Shown piece after piece: positions 19,183 to 26,978 of a stretch of DNA of 64,000 nucleotides. How positions within the stretch are numbered: the first letter of the stretch is position 1; each line of letters opens with the position of its first letter. The notes beneath the pieces were generated by a model. The model saw only the letters and a list, made by a program, of their open reading frames with translations, searched no databases and was not told where the DNA came from. The position numbers were made by a program, and so were the translations under genes. Source of the DNA: CAXMST01 sp963793415 (GTDB lineage: Bacteria > Actinomycetota > Thermoleophilia > Solirubrobacterales > 70-9); contig CAWCAC010000002.1 in assembly GCA_963793415.1 (NCBI GenBank), positions 1,116,001 through 1,180,000 of the forward strand, in the 5' to 3' direction.

Positions 19183-19809
19183 TCAGCGGGCGCTGCGGCG
19201 GCGCGGCATCGTCCGGAAGATCGCGTCCCACAGTGGGCTCGAGACGCCGAAGCCGTAGCGGTGATCCTGGAAGTGATGGCGCATGTGACCCTCGCGCAGG
19301 CGCTTGCCCATCTGCGACTTCGGCACCGCGTGGTGCAGCCAGAAGTGTGTGTAGTCGTAGATCAGGTAGCCGAGGATGAAGCCGGCGAACATCGGGTAGG
19401 CGGCGGGCGTCCCGAAGATCAGCGTGTAGAGCCAGAAGAAGAGGGCGGCGAGCGGCAGGCTGACCGCGGGGGGCATGACCAGGCGCAGCGGGTCGTTGGG
19501 ATGGTCGTGATGGACGCCGTGAATGATGAAGTGGAGCTTGTCGCCGCCCGGGAACGAGGGCTGCCAGTGGAAGACGAGCCGGTGCAACCAGTACTCGGTC
19601 AGCGTCCAGATGAAGAGGCCGGCGGCGAACAGACCGATCGACTCGAGCACGTTGAGGCCGTCGTCGAAGCCCGCCCAGATGCCGATCGCGATCACCGGTA
19701 CGAAGATGATCGCGGGAATGCTCGGGTGGACGCGCGAGAAGAAGTCGAGAAAGCGGTTCTCGAAGAGCGGCGGTGAGGCCGCGAGGCGGGCTGTTCGCTC
19801 TTGCGCCAT
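19183..19809 (-). CDS. Fatty acid hydroxylase / sterol desaturase family protein (208 aa)
   Basis: Membrane diiron enzyme of the FA2H/Scs7-like group. Histidine clusters expected to hold two irons are all present: TEYWLHRLVFHW, HFIIHGVHHDHPND, DYTHFWLHHAVP and HMRHHFQDHRYGFG. Four hydrophobic segments surround them. ATG 19809 (MAQERTAR) is chosen; ATG 19818 three codons upstream is possible, and a longer frame to 19956 would read through structured intergenic sequence. The family inserts a hydroxyl group into fatty acyl chains or related lipids using oxygen. The acyl substrate is unknown. It stands alone, divergent from the small cysteine-rich gene at 20050. Confidence 0.87.
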   Translation of the reverse strand: MAQERTARLAASPPLFENRFLDFFSRVHPSIPAIIFVPVIAIGIWAGFDDGLNVLESIGLFAAGLFIWTLTEYWLHRLVFHWQPSFPGGDKLHFIIHGVHHDHPNDPLRLVMPPAVSLPLAALFFWLYTLIFGTPAAYPMFAGFILGYLIYDYTHFWLHHAVPKSQMGKRLREGHMRHHFQDHRYGFGVSSPLWDAIFRTMPRRRSAR

Positions 19810-19881
19810 CGGCCACATTCTAACCGCGGGCGCCGTCGTGGTTACGCCGCGCTCGTCGCCGTAGAGACTCCGGATCCTGCT

Positions 19882-20049
19882 TTTGCCGTCTCCCCAAAGA
19901 GCGGGGAAGTCGACCGCGAAGGCGGGTTTTGCGGCAAAGCCCCGAGCGCCGGTCAAGCCGGTATTTGCGGTCTGGCCGCTCGCGGGTTCCGTCCGACCGT
20001 GCCAACCTCGAACGCGAAGCCGACGTCCCCCCCGAAAGGACCCAATCAG
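19882..20049 (+). promoter_or_regulatory. Possible structured 5' leader
   Basis: The 240-bp gap between two divergent genes contains ordered inverted repeats: TTTGCCG (19882-19888) pairs with CGGCAAA (19932-19938), enclosing TCCCC/GGGGA (19891-19895/19903-19907) and CCGC-GAAG-GCGG (19914-19925), i.e. a possible three-way junction. Short CCGG and GCGG/CCGC hairpins follow before the GTG at 20050. I could not match it to a riboswitch class I know. In GC-rich DNA such pairing may be fortuitous. Confidence 0.3.
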
Positions 20050-20289
20050 GTGACCGCAACGCAGCTCGAGACCCCCGCCGCGCCGACCCGGCGCGGACGC
20101 CGGAAGACCAAGCCGAGCTGCGCGGAGTGCTATTTCGGCAAGCGGATGCTGTGCGCTCTCGAGCGCGAGGAGCCCTGCACCACCTTTCGGCCGGACCTGC
20201 CCGAGGGCCTGATCCCACCGACCCAGCCGACATTGCTGATCCGCAGCGACCCGGCCGGGCTTCCGATCGCCGAGCTGACCGCGGCCTGA
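20050..20289 (+). CDS. Small cysteine-containing protein (79 aa), unknown function
   Basis: Not a family I can name. The GTG at 20050 has GAAAGGA upstream. The N-terminal 20 residues are basic (RRGRRKTK), then a compact cysteine cluster SCAECYFGKRMLCALEREEPC (first two Cys spaced CxxC, then two more) could bind zinc, followed by a proline-rich hydrophobic tail (LIPPTQPTLLIRSDPAGLP). No signal peptide. The CxxC-x8-C-x8-C spacing suggests a small zinc ribbon-like fold. It lies behind a possible structured leader and 77 bp before the MBL hydrolase gene. Confidence 0.6.
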   Translation: MTATQLETPAAPTRRGRRKTKPSCAECYFGKRMLCALEREEPCTTFRPDLPEGLIPPTQPTLLIRSDPAGLPIAELTAA

Positions 20290-20366
20290 CCCCTGCTGCG
20301 GGCAGCTACGGACGGCGCCCCGTGCCGCGGTCCCGGTGCGCTCCTGCCAGTCAATAGAGTCGTCCC

Positions 20367-21140
20367 GTGCGGTTCACTGTCCTCGGTAAGTCGCCCGCCT
20401 GGGAGGACGCGGGCGGGGCCTGCAGCTCCTACCTCGTGGAGGAGGGCGACTACCGGCTGCTGATCGACTGCGGCAACGGCTCCTTCGCGAAGCTCCGCGA
20501 CCGGCTCCCCTACACGGAGGTCGACGAGGTCCTGATCAGCCACTTCCACGCCGACCACGTGCTCGACCTGGTCCCGTTCTCCTACGCGCTCACCTTCGGC
20601 CTTCCGCCCGGCGCCGAGCTCGATCGGCCGCGACTGTGGCTGCCCCCCGGAGGCGCCGAGCAGATCCGCAGCCTGGTCTCGATCTGGGGCAGCGGCGGTC
20701 TCATCGACAGCGCCTTCGAGGTGGCCGAGTACGAGACCGCGGGGACGCTCGAGCTGGGGCCGCTGCCGGTGACGCTGCACCCCGTGCCGCACTACACCCT
20801 CACCCACGCGATCGGGCTCACCTCGCCCGCCGGTGGCAGGCTCGTCTTCGGCGCCGACTGCCGCTCCTCGGAGGAGCTCGAAGAAGCGGCCAGGGGCGCC
20901 GACGTCCTGATCGCCGAGGCGACCCTGCGGGACCCGGACCCCGACACGGTGCCTCTCTCCCGCCGCGGCCACATGAGCGCGGGGGAGGCCGCCGGGATCG
21001 CCTACCGGGCCGGAGTCGGCCGGCTCGTGCTCACACACATCACCGACCAGATCGACCCCGACTCCGCCCTCGCCGACGCCGAGGAGCGGTTCTCCGGCCC
21101 GATCGAGATCGCAGCAGAGGGATCCTCCTGGGAGCTGTAG
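20367..21140 (+). CDS. MBL-fold metallohydrolase (257 aa)
   Basis: Metallo-beta-lactamase fold hydrolase, closest in pattern to the RNase Z/arylsulfatase-like branch. The metal motif is ISHFHADHVLDL (His59, His61, Asp63, His64); further ligands are expected in HPVPHYTLTHAIG, FGADCRSSEEL (Asp) and RLVLTHITDQ (His). GTG start at 20367. Cytoplasmic, no signal peptide. The insert GHMSAGEAAGIAYRAG is typical of this branch. It is followed 48 bp later by hsp20, on the same strand. Substrate unknown: cyclic nucleotide, tRNA precursor and small ester hydrolases all occur in the group. Confidence 0.85.
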   Translation: MRFTVLGKSPAWEDAGGACSSYLVEEGDYRLLIDCGNGSFAKLRDRLPYTEVDEVLISHFHADHVLDLVPFSYALTFGLPPGAELDRPRLWLPPGGAEQIRSLVSIWGSGGLIDSAFEVAEYETAGTLELGPLPVTLHPVPHYTLTHAIGLTSPAGGRLVFGADCRSSEELEEAARGADVLIAEATLRDPDPDTVPLSRRGHMSAGEAAGIAYRAGVGRLVLTHITDQIDPDSALADAEERFSGPIEIAAEGSSWEL

Positions 21141-21188
21141 CGCCGCCCGCGACGTGCGGGCACGCGACGACTGACTAATCTGACGCCG

Positions 21189-21650
21189 ATGGCCCGACAG
21201 CGAGACCTGCTGGTCAACATCGAGCGCATGCGCCGTGAGATGGACGAGTTCTTCGGCGACGACTGGAGCCGGATGCGGACCGGCAGCGGCCGCGGCAGCG
21301 GTTTCACCCCTCGGGTCGACGTCTACTACTGCAAGGACGCCGACGAGCGCCCGCTCGCCGTCGTCAAGGCCGACCTCGCCGGCGTCGACCCGGACGCGGT
21401 CAACCTCGAGGTCAGCGGTCGCGAGCTCGTGATCTCGGGCGCCAGGCCGGTGCGTGAGATCTCCGGCCGCGCCTACCAGCAGGTCGAGATCCCGACGGGC
21501 CCGTTCCGGCGCGTGATCGAGCTCGGCGTCGAGGTCGAGGCCGAGCAGGCCCGCGCGACCTTCGAGGACGGGGTGCTGCGGGTCGAGCTGCCGGTCAAGA
21601 TCGCCGCGAAGCGCTCGCGCCGGGTCCCGGTCGAGCGGGCCGCGGAGTGA
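21189..21650 (+). CDS. Hsp20-family small heat shock protein (153 aa)
   Basis: ATP-independent holdase chaperone. The alpha-crystallin domain covers about residues 38-140: FTPRVDVYYCKDADERPLAV, VKADLAGVDPDAVNLEVSG, RELVISGARP, AYQQVEIPTGPFRRVIELG and the closing FEDGVLRVELPVK. The N-terminal arm (MARQRDLLVNIERMRREMDEFF) is helical and the tail is basic. Its stop codon overlaps the start of lon, so chaperone and protease are made together. Regulation by a heat-shock repressor is plausible, but no CIRCE-like or HAIR-like site was seen upstream. Confidence 0.9.
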   Translation: MARQRDLLVNIERMRREMDEFFGDDWSRMRTGSGRGSGFTPRVDVYYCKDADERPLAVVKADLAGVDPDAVNLEVSGRELVISGARPVREISGRAYQQVEIPTGPFRRVIELGVEVEAEQARATFEDGVLRVELPVKIAAKRSRRVPVERAAE

Positions 21651-24088
21651 TGTCGCCGGGAGAGCCGGCGCTCGAGGGCGACGGCGAGCTGCTTTCGGGC
21701 CCCTCGATCGAGATCGTCAGCGGCGACGACCTCGAGGATGCGATCCGCTCGACGGCCGGGGCGCCGCTTCCGCAGGCGATGCCGATCCTGCCGCTGCGTG
21801 ACATGGTCTCCTACCCGGGGACGCTGACCCCGCTCGCGGTCGGCCAAGAACGATCGATCCGCCTGATTGACGACGTGCTCAGCGGCGACCGGATGCTGAC
21901 CATGGTCGCCTCCAGGGACCCGGACGAGGACGAGCCCTCGCCCGAGCAGCTGCACCGGGTCGGCGTCGCCGGCGTCGTCGCGCGGATGCTGAAGGTCCCC
22001 GACGGGACGATCCGCGTCCTGGTCGAGGCCGCGCAGCGCGTCGAGATCGGCGACTACGTCTCGACCGAGCCCTACCTCGTTGCCCGGATCAGCGAGCTCC
22101 CCGACGTGATCGAGGAGGGTCCCGAGCTCGAGGCCCTGACCCGCAATGTGCAGCGCACCTTCAGCGAGATCATCGAGCAGATCCCCTACCTACCCGAGGA
22201 GTTGCAGCTCGCGGTCACCAACCTCGAGGACCCCTCGGCGCTCGCCCACCTGATCGCCGGCTCGCTGCGGATCCCGACCGCCGAGAAGCAGGAGCTGCTC
22301 GAGGAGGTCGACGTCTCGACCCGTCTGCGGCGCCTCTCGGAGATCCTCGCCCGCGAGCTCGAGGTGATCTCGCTTGGGACCAAGATCCAGACCCAGGTCC
22401 AGGAGGGCATCGACAAGGGCCAGCGCGAGTACTACCTGCGTGAGCAGCTGAAGGCGATCCAGGAGGAGCTCGGCGAGGGCGACGAGCAGCAGGCCGAGCT
22501 GAAGGAGCTGCGCGAGCGGATCGAGGCGGCCGGGCTGCCCGAGCAGGCCGCAACGGCTGCCGAGCGCGAGCTGACCCGGCTCGAGCGGCTGCCGCCGGCG
22601 GCAGCCGAGTACGGCGTGATCCGCACCTACCTCGAGTGGCTGATCGAGCTGCCCTGGAGCCAGCGAACCGAGGACAACCTCGACATCGCCCACGCCCGCG
22701 AGGTCCTCGACGCCGATCACTACGACCTCGAGAAGGTCAAGGACCGAATCCTCGAGTACCTCGCCGTGCGCAAGCTGAAGCCGGATTCGAGCGGCCCGAT
22801 CCTCTGCTTCGCGGGGCCGCCCGGAGTCGGCAAGACGAGCCTCGGACGTTCGATCGCGAGGGCGCTCGGCCGCGAGTTCGAGCGGATTTCGGTCGGCGGC
22901 GTCCGCGACGAGTCGGAGATTCGCGGCCACCGGCGTACCTACATCGGCGCGATGCCGGGAACGATCGTGCGGGCGCTGCGTGACGCCGGCTCGCGCAACC
23001 CCGTGTTCATGATCGACGAGATCGACAAGATGGGCGCCGACTTCCGCGGGGACCCCGCCAGCGCCATGCTCGAGGTCCTCGACCCGGCCCAGAACGACTC
23101 CTTCCGCGACCACTACATCGACCTCGACTTCGATCTCTCCGAGGTGATGTTCATCGCCACCGCGAACATGCTCGACCCGATTCCGGGGCCGCTGCGCGAC
23201 CGGATGGAGGTGATTCAGCTCTCCGGCTACACGGTCGACGAGAAGCTCCACATCGCCCGCCGCTACCTGGTCCCGCGCCAGATCGAGCAGAACGGGCTGA
23301 AGCCGTCGCAGATCGCGTTCGGCGACCCGGCGCTGCGGGCGATCATCGAGGAGTACACCCGCGAGGCCGGGGTCCGCAACCTCGAGCGCCAGATCGGCAC
23401 CGTCTGCCGCAAGATCGCCCGCGAGCGGGCCGAGGGCCGCGAAACCCGCAGGGTGACGGTCTCGGCGAAGCGGGCGCGCGAGCTGCTCGGCCGTCGCCTC
23501 GTCTTCAGCGAGGCGCGCCGCCGCACCAAGAGCCCCGGCGTCGCCACCGGCCTCGCCTGGACCCCGGTCGGCGGCGAGGTCCTCTTCATCGAGGCCACAT
23601 CCATGCCCGGAAGCGGACGGTTGACCACCACCGGCCAGCTCGGCGACGTGATGCGCGAGTCGGCCCAGGCCGCGCTCTCCTACGTTCGGGGTCACGCCGA
23701 GCGGCTGATCGGGGGCTTCGACGCGACCTGGTTCAGAGAGCACGACATCCACCTCCACGTTCCCGCCGGGGCCGTTCCCAAGGACGGTCCCTCGGCCGGC
23801 GTCGCGATGACGATCGCGCTGCTCTCGCTCGTCTCCGGCAAGCCGGTCTCGAACGAGGTGGCGATGACCGGCGAGATCACCCTGACCGGGCAGGTGCTGC
23901 CGGTCGGCGGCCTCAAGGAGAAGTCGCTGGCCGCCCAGAGGGCCGGGATCAAGCGCGTGATCGCGCCGGCCCGCAACGAGGGCGAGATCCTCGAGATCCC
24001 CGAGCACGAGCGGGCCGAGCTCGAGTTCGTCTACGTCGAGGAGATCGGCGAGGCGATCGAGGCCGCGTTCGGCGGCCGCCTCCGCTGA
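21647..24088 (+). CDS. lon: ATP-dependent protease Lon (813 aa)
   Basis: Degrades damaged and regulatory proteins in the cytosol. The N-terminal substrate-recognition domain begins at MPILPLRDMVSYPGTLTPL. The AAA+ module has Walker A GPPGVGKT (about residue 390), Walker B FMIDEIDKMG and sensor TANMLDPIPGPLRDRMEVI. The protease domain has the catalytic serine in PKDGPSAGVAM (about residue 716) and the lysine in GGLKEKSLAA (about 758). Start is GTG 21647 or the adjacent ATG 21650; both overlap the hsp20 stop. Length is normal for Lon A. Confidence 0.96.
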   Translation: MMSPGEPALEGDGELLSGPSIEIVSGDDLEDAIRSTAGAPLPQAMPILPLRDMVSYPGTLTPLAVGQERSIRLIDDVLSGDRMLTMVASRDPDEDEPSPEQLHRVGVAGVVARMLKVPDGTIRVLVEAAQRVEIGDYVSTEPYLVARISELPDVIEEGPELEALTRNVQRTFSEIIEQIPYLPEELQLAVTNLEDPSALAHLIAGSLRIPTAEKQELLEEVDVSTRLRRLSEILARELEVISLGTKIQTQVQEGIDKGQREYYLREQLKAIQEELGEGDEQQAELKELRERIEAAGLPEQAATAAERELTRLERLPPAAAEYGVIRTYLEWLIELPWSQRTEDNLDIAHAREVLDADHYDLEKVKDRILEYLAVRKLKPDSSGPILCFAGPPGVGKTSLGRSIARALGREFERISVGGVRDESEIRGHRRTYIGAMPGTIVRALRDAGSRNPVFMIDEIDKMGADFRGDPASAMLEVLDPAQNDSFRDHYIDLDFDLSEVMFIATANMLDPIPGPLRDRMEVIQLSGYTVDEKLHIARRYLVPRQIEQNGLKPSQIAFGDPALRAIIEEYTREAGVRNLERQIGTVCRKIARERAEGRETRRVTVSAKRARELLGRRLVFSEARRRTKSPGVATGLAWTPVGGEVLFIEATSMPGSGRLTTTGQLGDVMRESAQAALSYVRGHAERLIGGFDATWFREHDIHLHVPAGAVPKDGPSAGVAMTIALLSLVSGKPVSNEVAMTGEITLTGQVLPVGGLKEKSLAAQRAGIKRVIAPARNEGEILEIPEHERAELEFVYVEEIGEAIEAAFGGRLR

Positions 24089-24224
24089 GCCCGCCGCGGG
24101 CCTGCGTGAAAGCCGCGCAGCGCCCGCGAATACGCGGGGTATGCTCCGGGTAAGGCACCTTGACCCAGAGAAACTGAACCCACCACGCTCAGGCCAGCCC
24201 GAGCGGAGCTACAGGAGGACCCCG

Positions 24225-24701
24225 ATGGCGACAAAGCGAAAGACGGCCAAGAAAGCTGCCAAGAAGGCCGCGGCCCAGACCAAGGCCGTCGAGGCTGTCG
24301 AGGCCGCCAAGCCCTACGTGCAGCGGCTCGTCGAGGACGACGATCTCCGCGCCAACCTCCGTGAGGCCTACGACTCGGCCCGTGACGCCTACGACCGCGC
24401 GGTCGACGGCAAGGGCCCGGCCAAGGTGCTCGAGGACAGGAAGCTCCAGGCCGACCTGAAGACCGCGGCGGAGTCGCTGCGCTCGGCGGCGGAGTCGCTG
24501 CGCGAGCCCGAGAAGAAGGAGAAGAAGGGCCACGGCTTCGCCAAGGTGGTCCTCGTCGCGGTCGTCGCCGCGGCGGCTGCCGTCGCTCTCTCCGAGGACG
24601 TCCGCAAGGCGCTCCTGGACCGGCTGTTCGGCGCCGAGGAGGAGTTCGAGTACACCTCGACGACGACGCCGGCGACCCCTCCCACAGCCCCGACGACGTA
24701 A
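24225..24701 (+). CDS. Lys/Ala-rich single-span membrane protein (158 aa), unknown function
   Basis: Not a named family. ATG 24225 has ACAGGAGGA upstream. The N-terminal 25 residues are a Lys/Ala repeat (TKRKTAKKAAKKAAAQTK) like histone-H1 tails, then a helical charged region (30-105), a single transmembrane segment (about 113-130, VVLVAVVAAAAAVAL) and an acidic C-terminus ending EFEYTSTTTPATPP. The basic N-terminus would be cytoplasmic and could touch DNA, RNA or acidic membrane lipids. It follows lon but with a 136-bp gap, so separate transcription is likely. Confidence 0.75.
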   Translation: MATKRKTAKKAAKKAAAQTKAVEAVEAAKPYVQRLVEDDDLRANLREAYDSARDAYDRAVDGKGPAKVLEDRKLQADLKTAAESLRSAAESLREPEKKEKKGHGFAKVVLVAVVAAAAAVALSEDVRKALLDRLFGAEEEFEYTSTTTPATPPTAPTT

Positions 24702-24725
24702 CACGCATCTAGACTGCCGCCTCTG

Positions 24726-25334
24726 ATGGAGGCGGCTACCACGGGCAAGCGAGAGCTCAGCGGCGACAAGGCGCAGCGCATCGTCGATGCGATGCGCGCC
24801 AGCGTCGCCGCGCGCGGAATCGCCGGCTCGACCTTCGAGCACGTCGCCGGCGAGGCCGGCGTCAGCCGGGGGCTGCTCCACTACTACTTCGGGACCAAGG
24901 AGCGGCTCCTGGTCGAGGTCGTCCGCAGCGACACCGAGCTCCGGCTCGCCCGCCTCGACGAGCCACTGGCGGTGGCGAGCACCGCCGACGACGTCATCGA
25001 CGTGCTCGTCAGCAACCTGCTCGACACGATCGAAAACGAGCCCGGCGTGTTCGTCCTCCTGTTCGAGGTCTTCTCCGCCGGCCGCCGCAACGAGGAGATC
25101 GGGCGCGAGGTCGCCGACCTCTTCCGGCGCACGCGCGACAACATCGCCACGGTCCTCGAGGAGAAGCAGAAGGAAGGCGCCGTCAACCTCAGATTCGGCT
25201 CTGGGCCTACGGTTTCCTACCTGATCGCAATCGCCGATGGGATCGCCTTGCAGGTGCTCTCCGACCCCGATCACGACCACAACGACGTGATCGAGGCAGG
25301 TCGCGCAGCGGCCTCTGCCCTGCTCGCCCCCTAA
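24726..25334 (+). CDS. TetR-family transcriptional regulator (202 aa)
   Basis: N-terminal helix-turn-helix: IVDAMRASVAARGIAGSTFEHVAGEAGVSRGLLHYYFGTKERLLVEV is the classic TetR DNA-binding segment with HYYFGTKE; the rest is a helical ligand-binding domain. ATG 24726. It lies directly before the six-gene Mce/MlaD operon on the same strand with a 201-bp gap, so local control of that operon by a lipid-like ligand is a reasonable guess. Mce operons are often preceded by such repressors in actinobacteria (family knowledge). Confidence 0.88.
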   Translation: MEAATTGKRELSGDKAQRIVDAMRASVAARGIAGSTFEHVAGEAGVSRGLLHYYFGTKERLLVEVVRSDTELRLARLDEPLAVASTADDVIDVLVSNLLDTIENEPGVFVLLFEVFSAGRRNEEIGREVADLFRRTRDNIATVLEEKQKEGAVNLRFGSGPTVSYLIAIADGIALQVLSDPDHDHNDVIEAGRAAASALLAP

Positions 25335-25389
25335 GCCCGACACCCCTGCCGCGCAACTGAGTTCCATCGACGCTAAAGCTGTCGGGCTT
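25333..25389. promoter_or_regulatory. 10-bp inverted repeat AAGCCCGACA / TGTCGGGCTT
   Basis: Perfect 10-bp arms at 25333-25342 and 25380-25389, separated by 37 nt. The left arm overlaps the TetR stop codon. There is no T-run, so an intrinsic terminator is doubtful; a spaced operator for the TetR protein ahead of the Mce operon or a hairpin is possible. Confidence 0.3.
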
Positions 25390-25535
25390 GCATGCCGAGG
25401 GACCTCTGGGTGTGCCGGGCTTCGGTCGGACTGGCGACCCCTATAGGCTGCCGGGGTGGGGGAATTCAGGAGAGGAAGACAAGGGGCTAGTGGTTCTGAG
25501 AGACGTTCATAGCGCCGCAGCGCGAGGACGGGTCT

Positions 25536-26978
25536 GTGGACGCAGATAGCGGGCCCGCAGAGGCCGGAGCGTCGACGCCTGCGCGGATCATCGCGGGGCT
25601 TGCTCTGCTGTGCGCGTTCGTGCTCGCCGCGGTGCTCCTGTTCGGCGGCTCCGACGAGGGCCACAAGTACAACTTCCTGTTCGAGACGGGCGGCCAGCTC
25701 GTCCCCGACAACCAGGTTCTGATCGCCGGCCAGGCGATGGGCACGATCGACTCGATCGACCTCACCGACGACAGCCAGGCCAAGGTCGAGGTGACGCTCG
25801 ACCGCCCCCTGACCGAGGGAACCACGGCGGTGATCCGGACGACCTCGCTCTCCGGCGTCGCCAACCGCTACATCTCGCTCTCGATGGGCCCCGACAACGC
25901 CCCCGAAATCGAGCAGGGAGCCACGATCGGCGGCACCGACACGACCACGGCCGTCGACCTCGACCAGCTCTTCAACGTCTTCCGCGAGCCCGAGCGCAAG
26001 GCGCTGCAGAAGTTCATCTCCGGCAACGCCACCGTCTACACCGGCAAGGGCAAGCTCGCCAACGCCGCCTACAAGTTCCTGAACCCGTCGCTGAGCACCT
26101 CGACGAAGCTCTTCGACGAGCTCTCGAAGGACTCGGTCTCGCTCTCGCGCTTCCTCGTCGCCGGCTCGAAGACGTTCGGCGCGATCGCAGACCGCAGCGA
26201 CGACCTCACCTCGCTGGTCGCCAGCGGTAACGAGGCCCTGGGGGCGATCAACAACGAGAACGAAGCGTTGAGCCGGGCGCTGATCGCGGCGCCGCCCGCA
26301 TTGCGGCAGGCGAACACGACCTTCGTCAACCTCCGGGCCACGCTCGACGACCTCGACCCGCTCGTCGCCGCGTCGTATCCGGCGACCGAGAACCTGGCCC
26401 CGTTCCTGCGCCGCTTCAAGACTGTCTCGATCGACGGCCGCCCGGTCTTCAAGGACCTCGGCAACGTCGTCCGTCTGCCCGGCAAGTCGAACGACCTCAA
26501 CGACGCGCTCCACGACCTGCCGGTGGTCGCTGACAACGGCTCGACCGCCTTCCCCGCCTCGATCGACGCGATGGACGCCTCGCAGGACAACTTCGCCTTC
26601 TTCCGGCCCTACACGCCTGACTTCTTCGGCTTCCTCGCGAAGCTCGGCGAGACGACCGCCGGCTACGACGCCAACGGCCATTACGCTCGCGTCACCGCCG
26701 CCGCCTCGAACATCTTCGAGTACCACGGCCCGAGCAGCACCACGGACCCGACCGGCCCGGCCCGGCTCGACCCGATCTACGGTGCTTACCCGTACACGGC
26801 GTCGTCCCCGCCCGCCGGCCGCGATCAGCAGTTCGACGCGCTCAACTTCGACGTCTTCCGCCGCTGCCCGGGTGGCGGAACTCAGGTCGCCCCCGACGGC
26901 TCGAACCCGTTCCTCGACAACGGCACGTTCGGGGTCAGCGACTGCGATGCCTCCCAGCTACCGCCGGGTGGGCCATGA
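25536..26978 (+). CDS. MlaD/Mce-family lipid transport protein 1 (480 aa)
   Basis: First gene of the Mce-type operon. GTG start at 25536. One N-terminal transmembrane anchor (about residues 17-38), then the MCE/MlaD domain (about 42-115: YNFLFETGGQLVPDNQVLIAG through ISLSMGPDN) and a long helical extension. MCE proteins form hexameric rings or tubes that ferry lipids across the periplasm or cell envelope. The C-terminus (from about 410) is Pro/Gly/Cys-containing and low in helix. Starts a run of overlapping genes in which the next begins at 26975. No lipobox was recognised. Confidence 0.85.
   Translation: MDADSGPAEAGASTPARIIAGLALLCAFVLAAVLLFGGSDEGHKYNFLFETGGQLVPDNQVLIAGQAMGTIDSIDLTDDSQAKVEVTLDRPLTEGTTAVIRTTSLSGVANRYISLSMGPDNAPEIEQGATIGGTDTTTAVDLDQLFNVFREPERKALQKFISGNATVYTGKGKLANAAYKFLNPSLSTSTKLFDELSKDSVSLSRFLVAGSKTFGAIADRSDDLTSLVASGNEALGAINNENEALSRALIAAPPALRQANTTFVNLRATLDDLDPLVAASYPATENLAPFLRRFKTVSIDGRPVFKDLGNVVRLPGKSNDLNDALHDLPVVADNGSTAFPASIDAMDASQDNFAFFRPYTPDFFGFLAKLGETTAGYDANGHYARVTAAASNIFEYHGPSSTTDPTGPARLDPIYGAYPYTASSPPAGRDQQFDALNFDVFRRCPGGGTQVAPDGSNPFLDNGTFGVSDCDASQLPPGGP

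Noticed and set aside
19882..20049. Cyclic di-GMP or cyclic di-AMP riboswitch
   Set aside because: Some short motifs (GCAAAGC, GGGGAA) resemble pieces of these classes, but the conserved joining segments and overall order are not present.
25333..25389. Intrinsic terminator of the TetR gene
   Set aside because: The arms are separated by 37 nt and no T-run follows, so it is listed only as a possible regulatory repeat.
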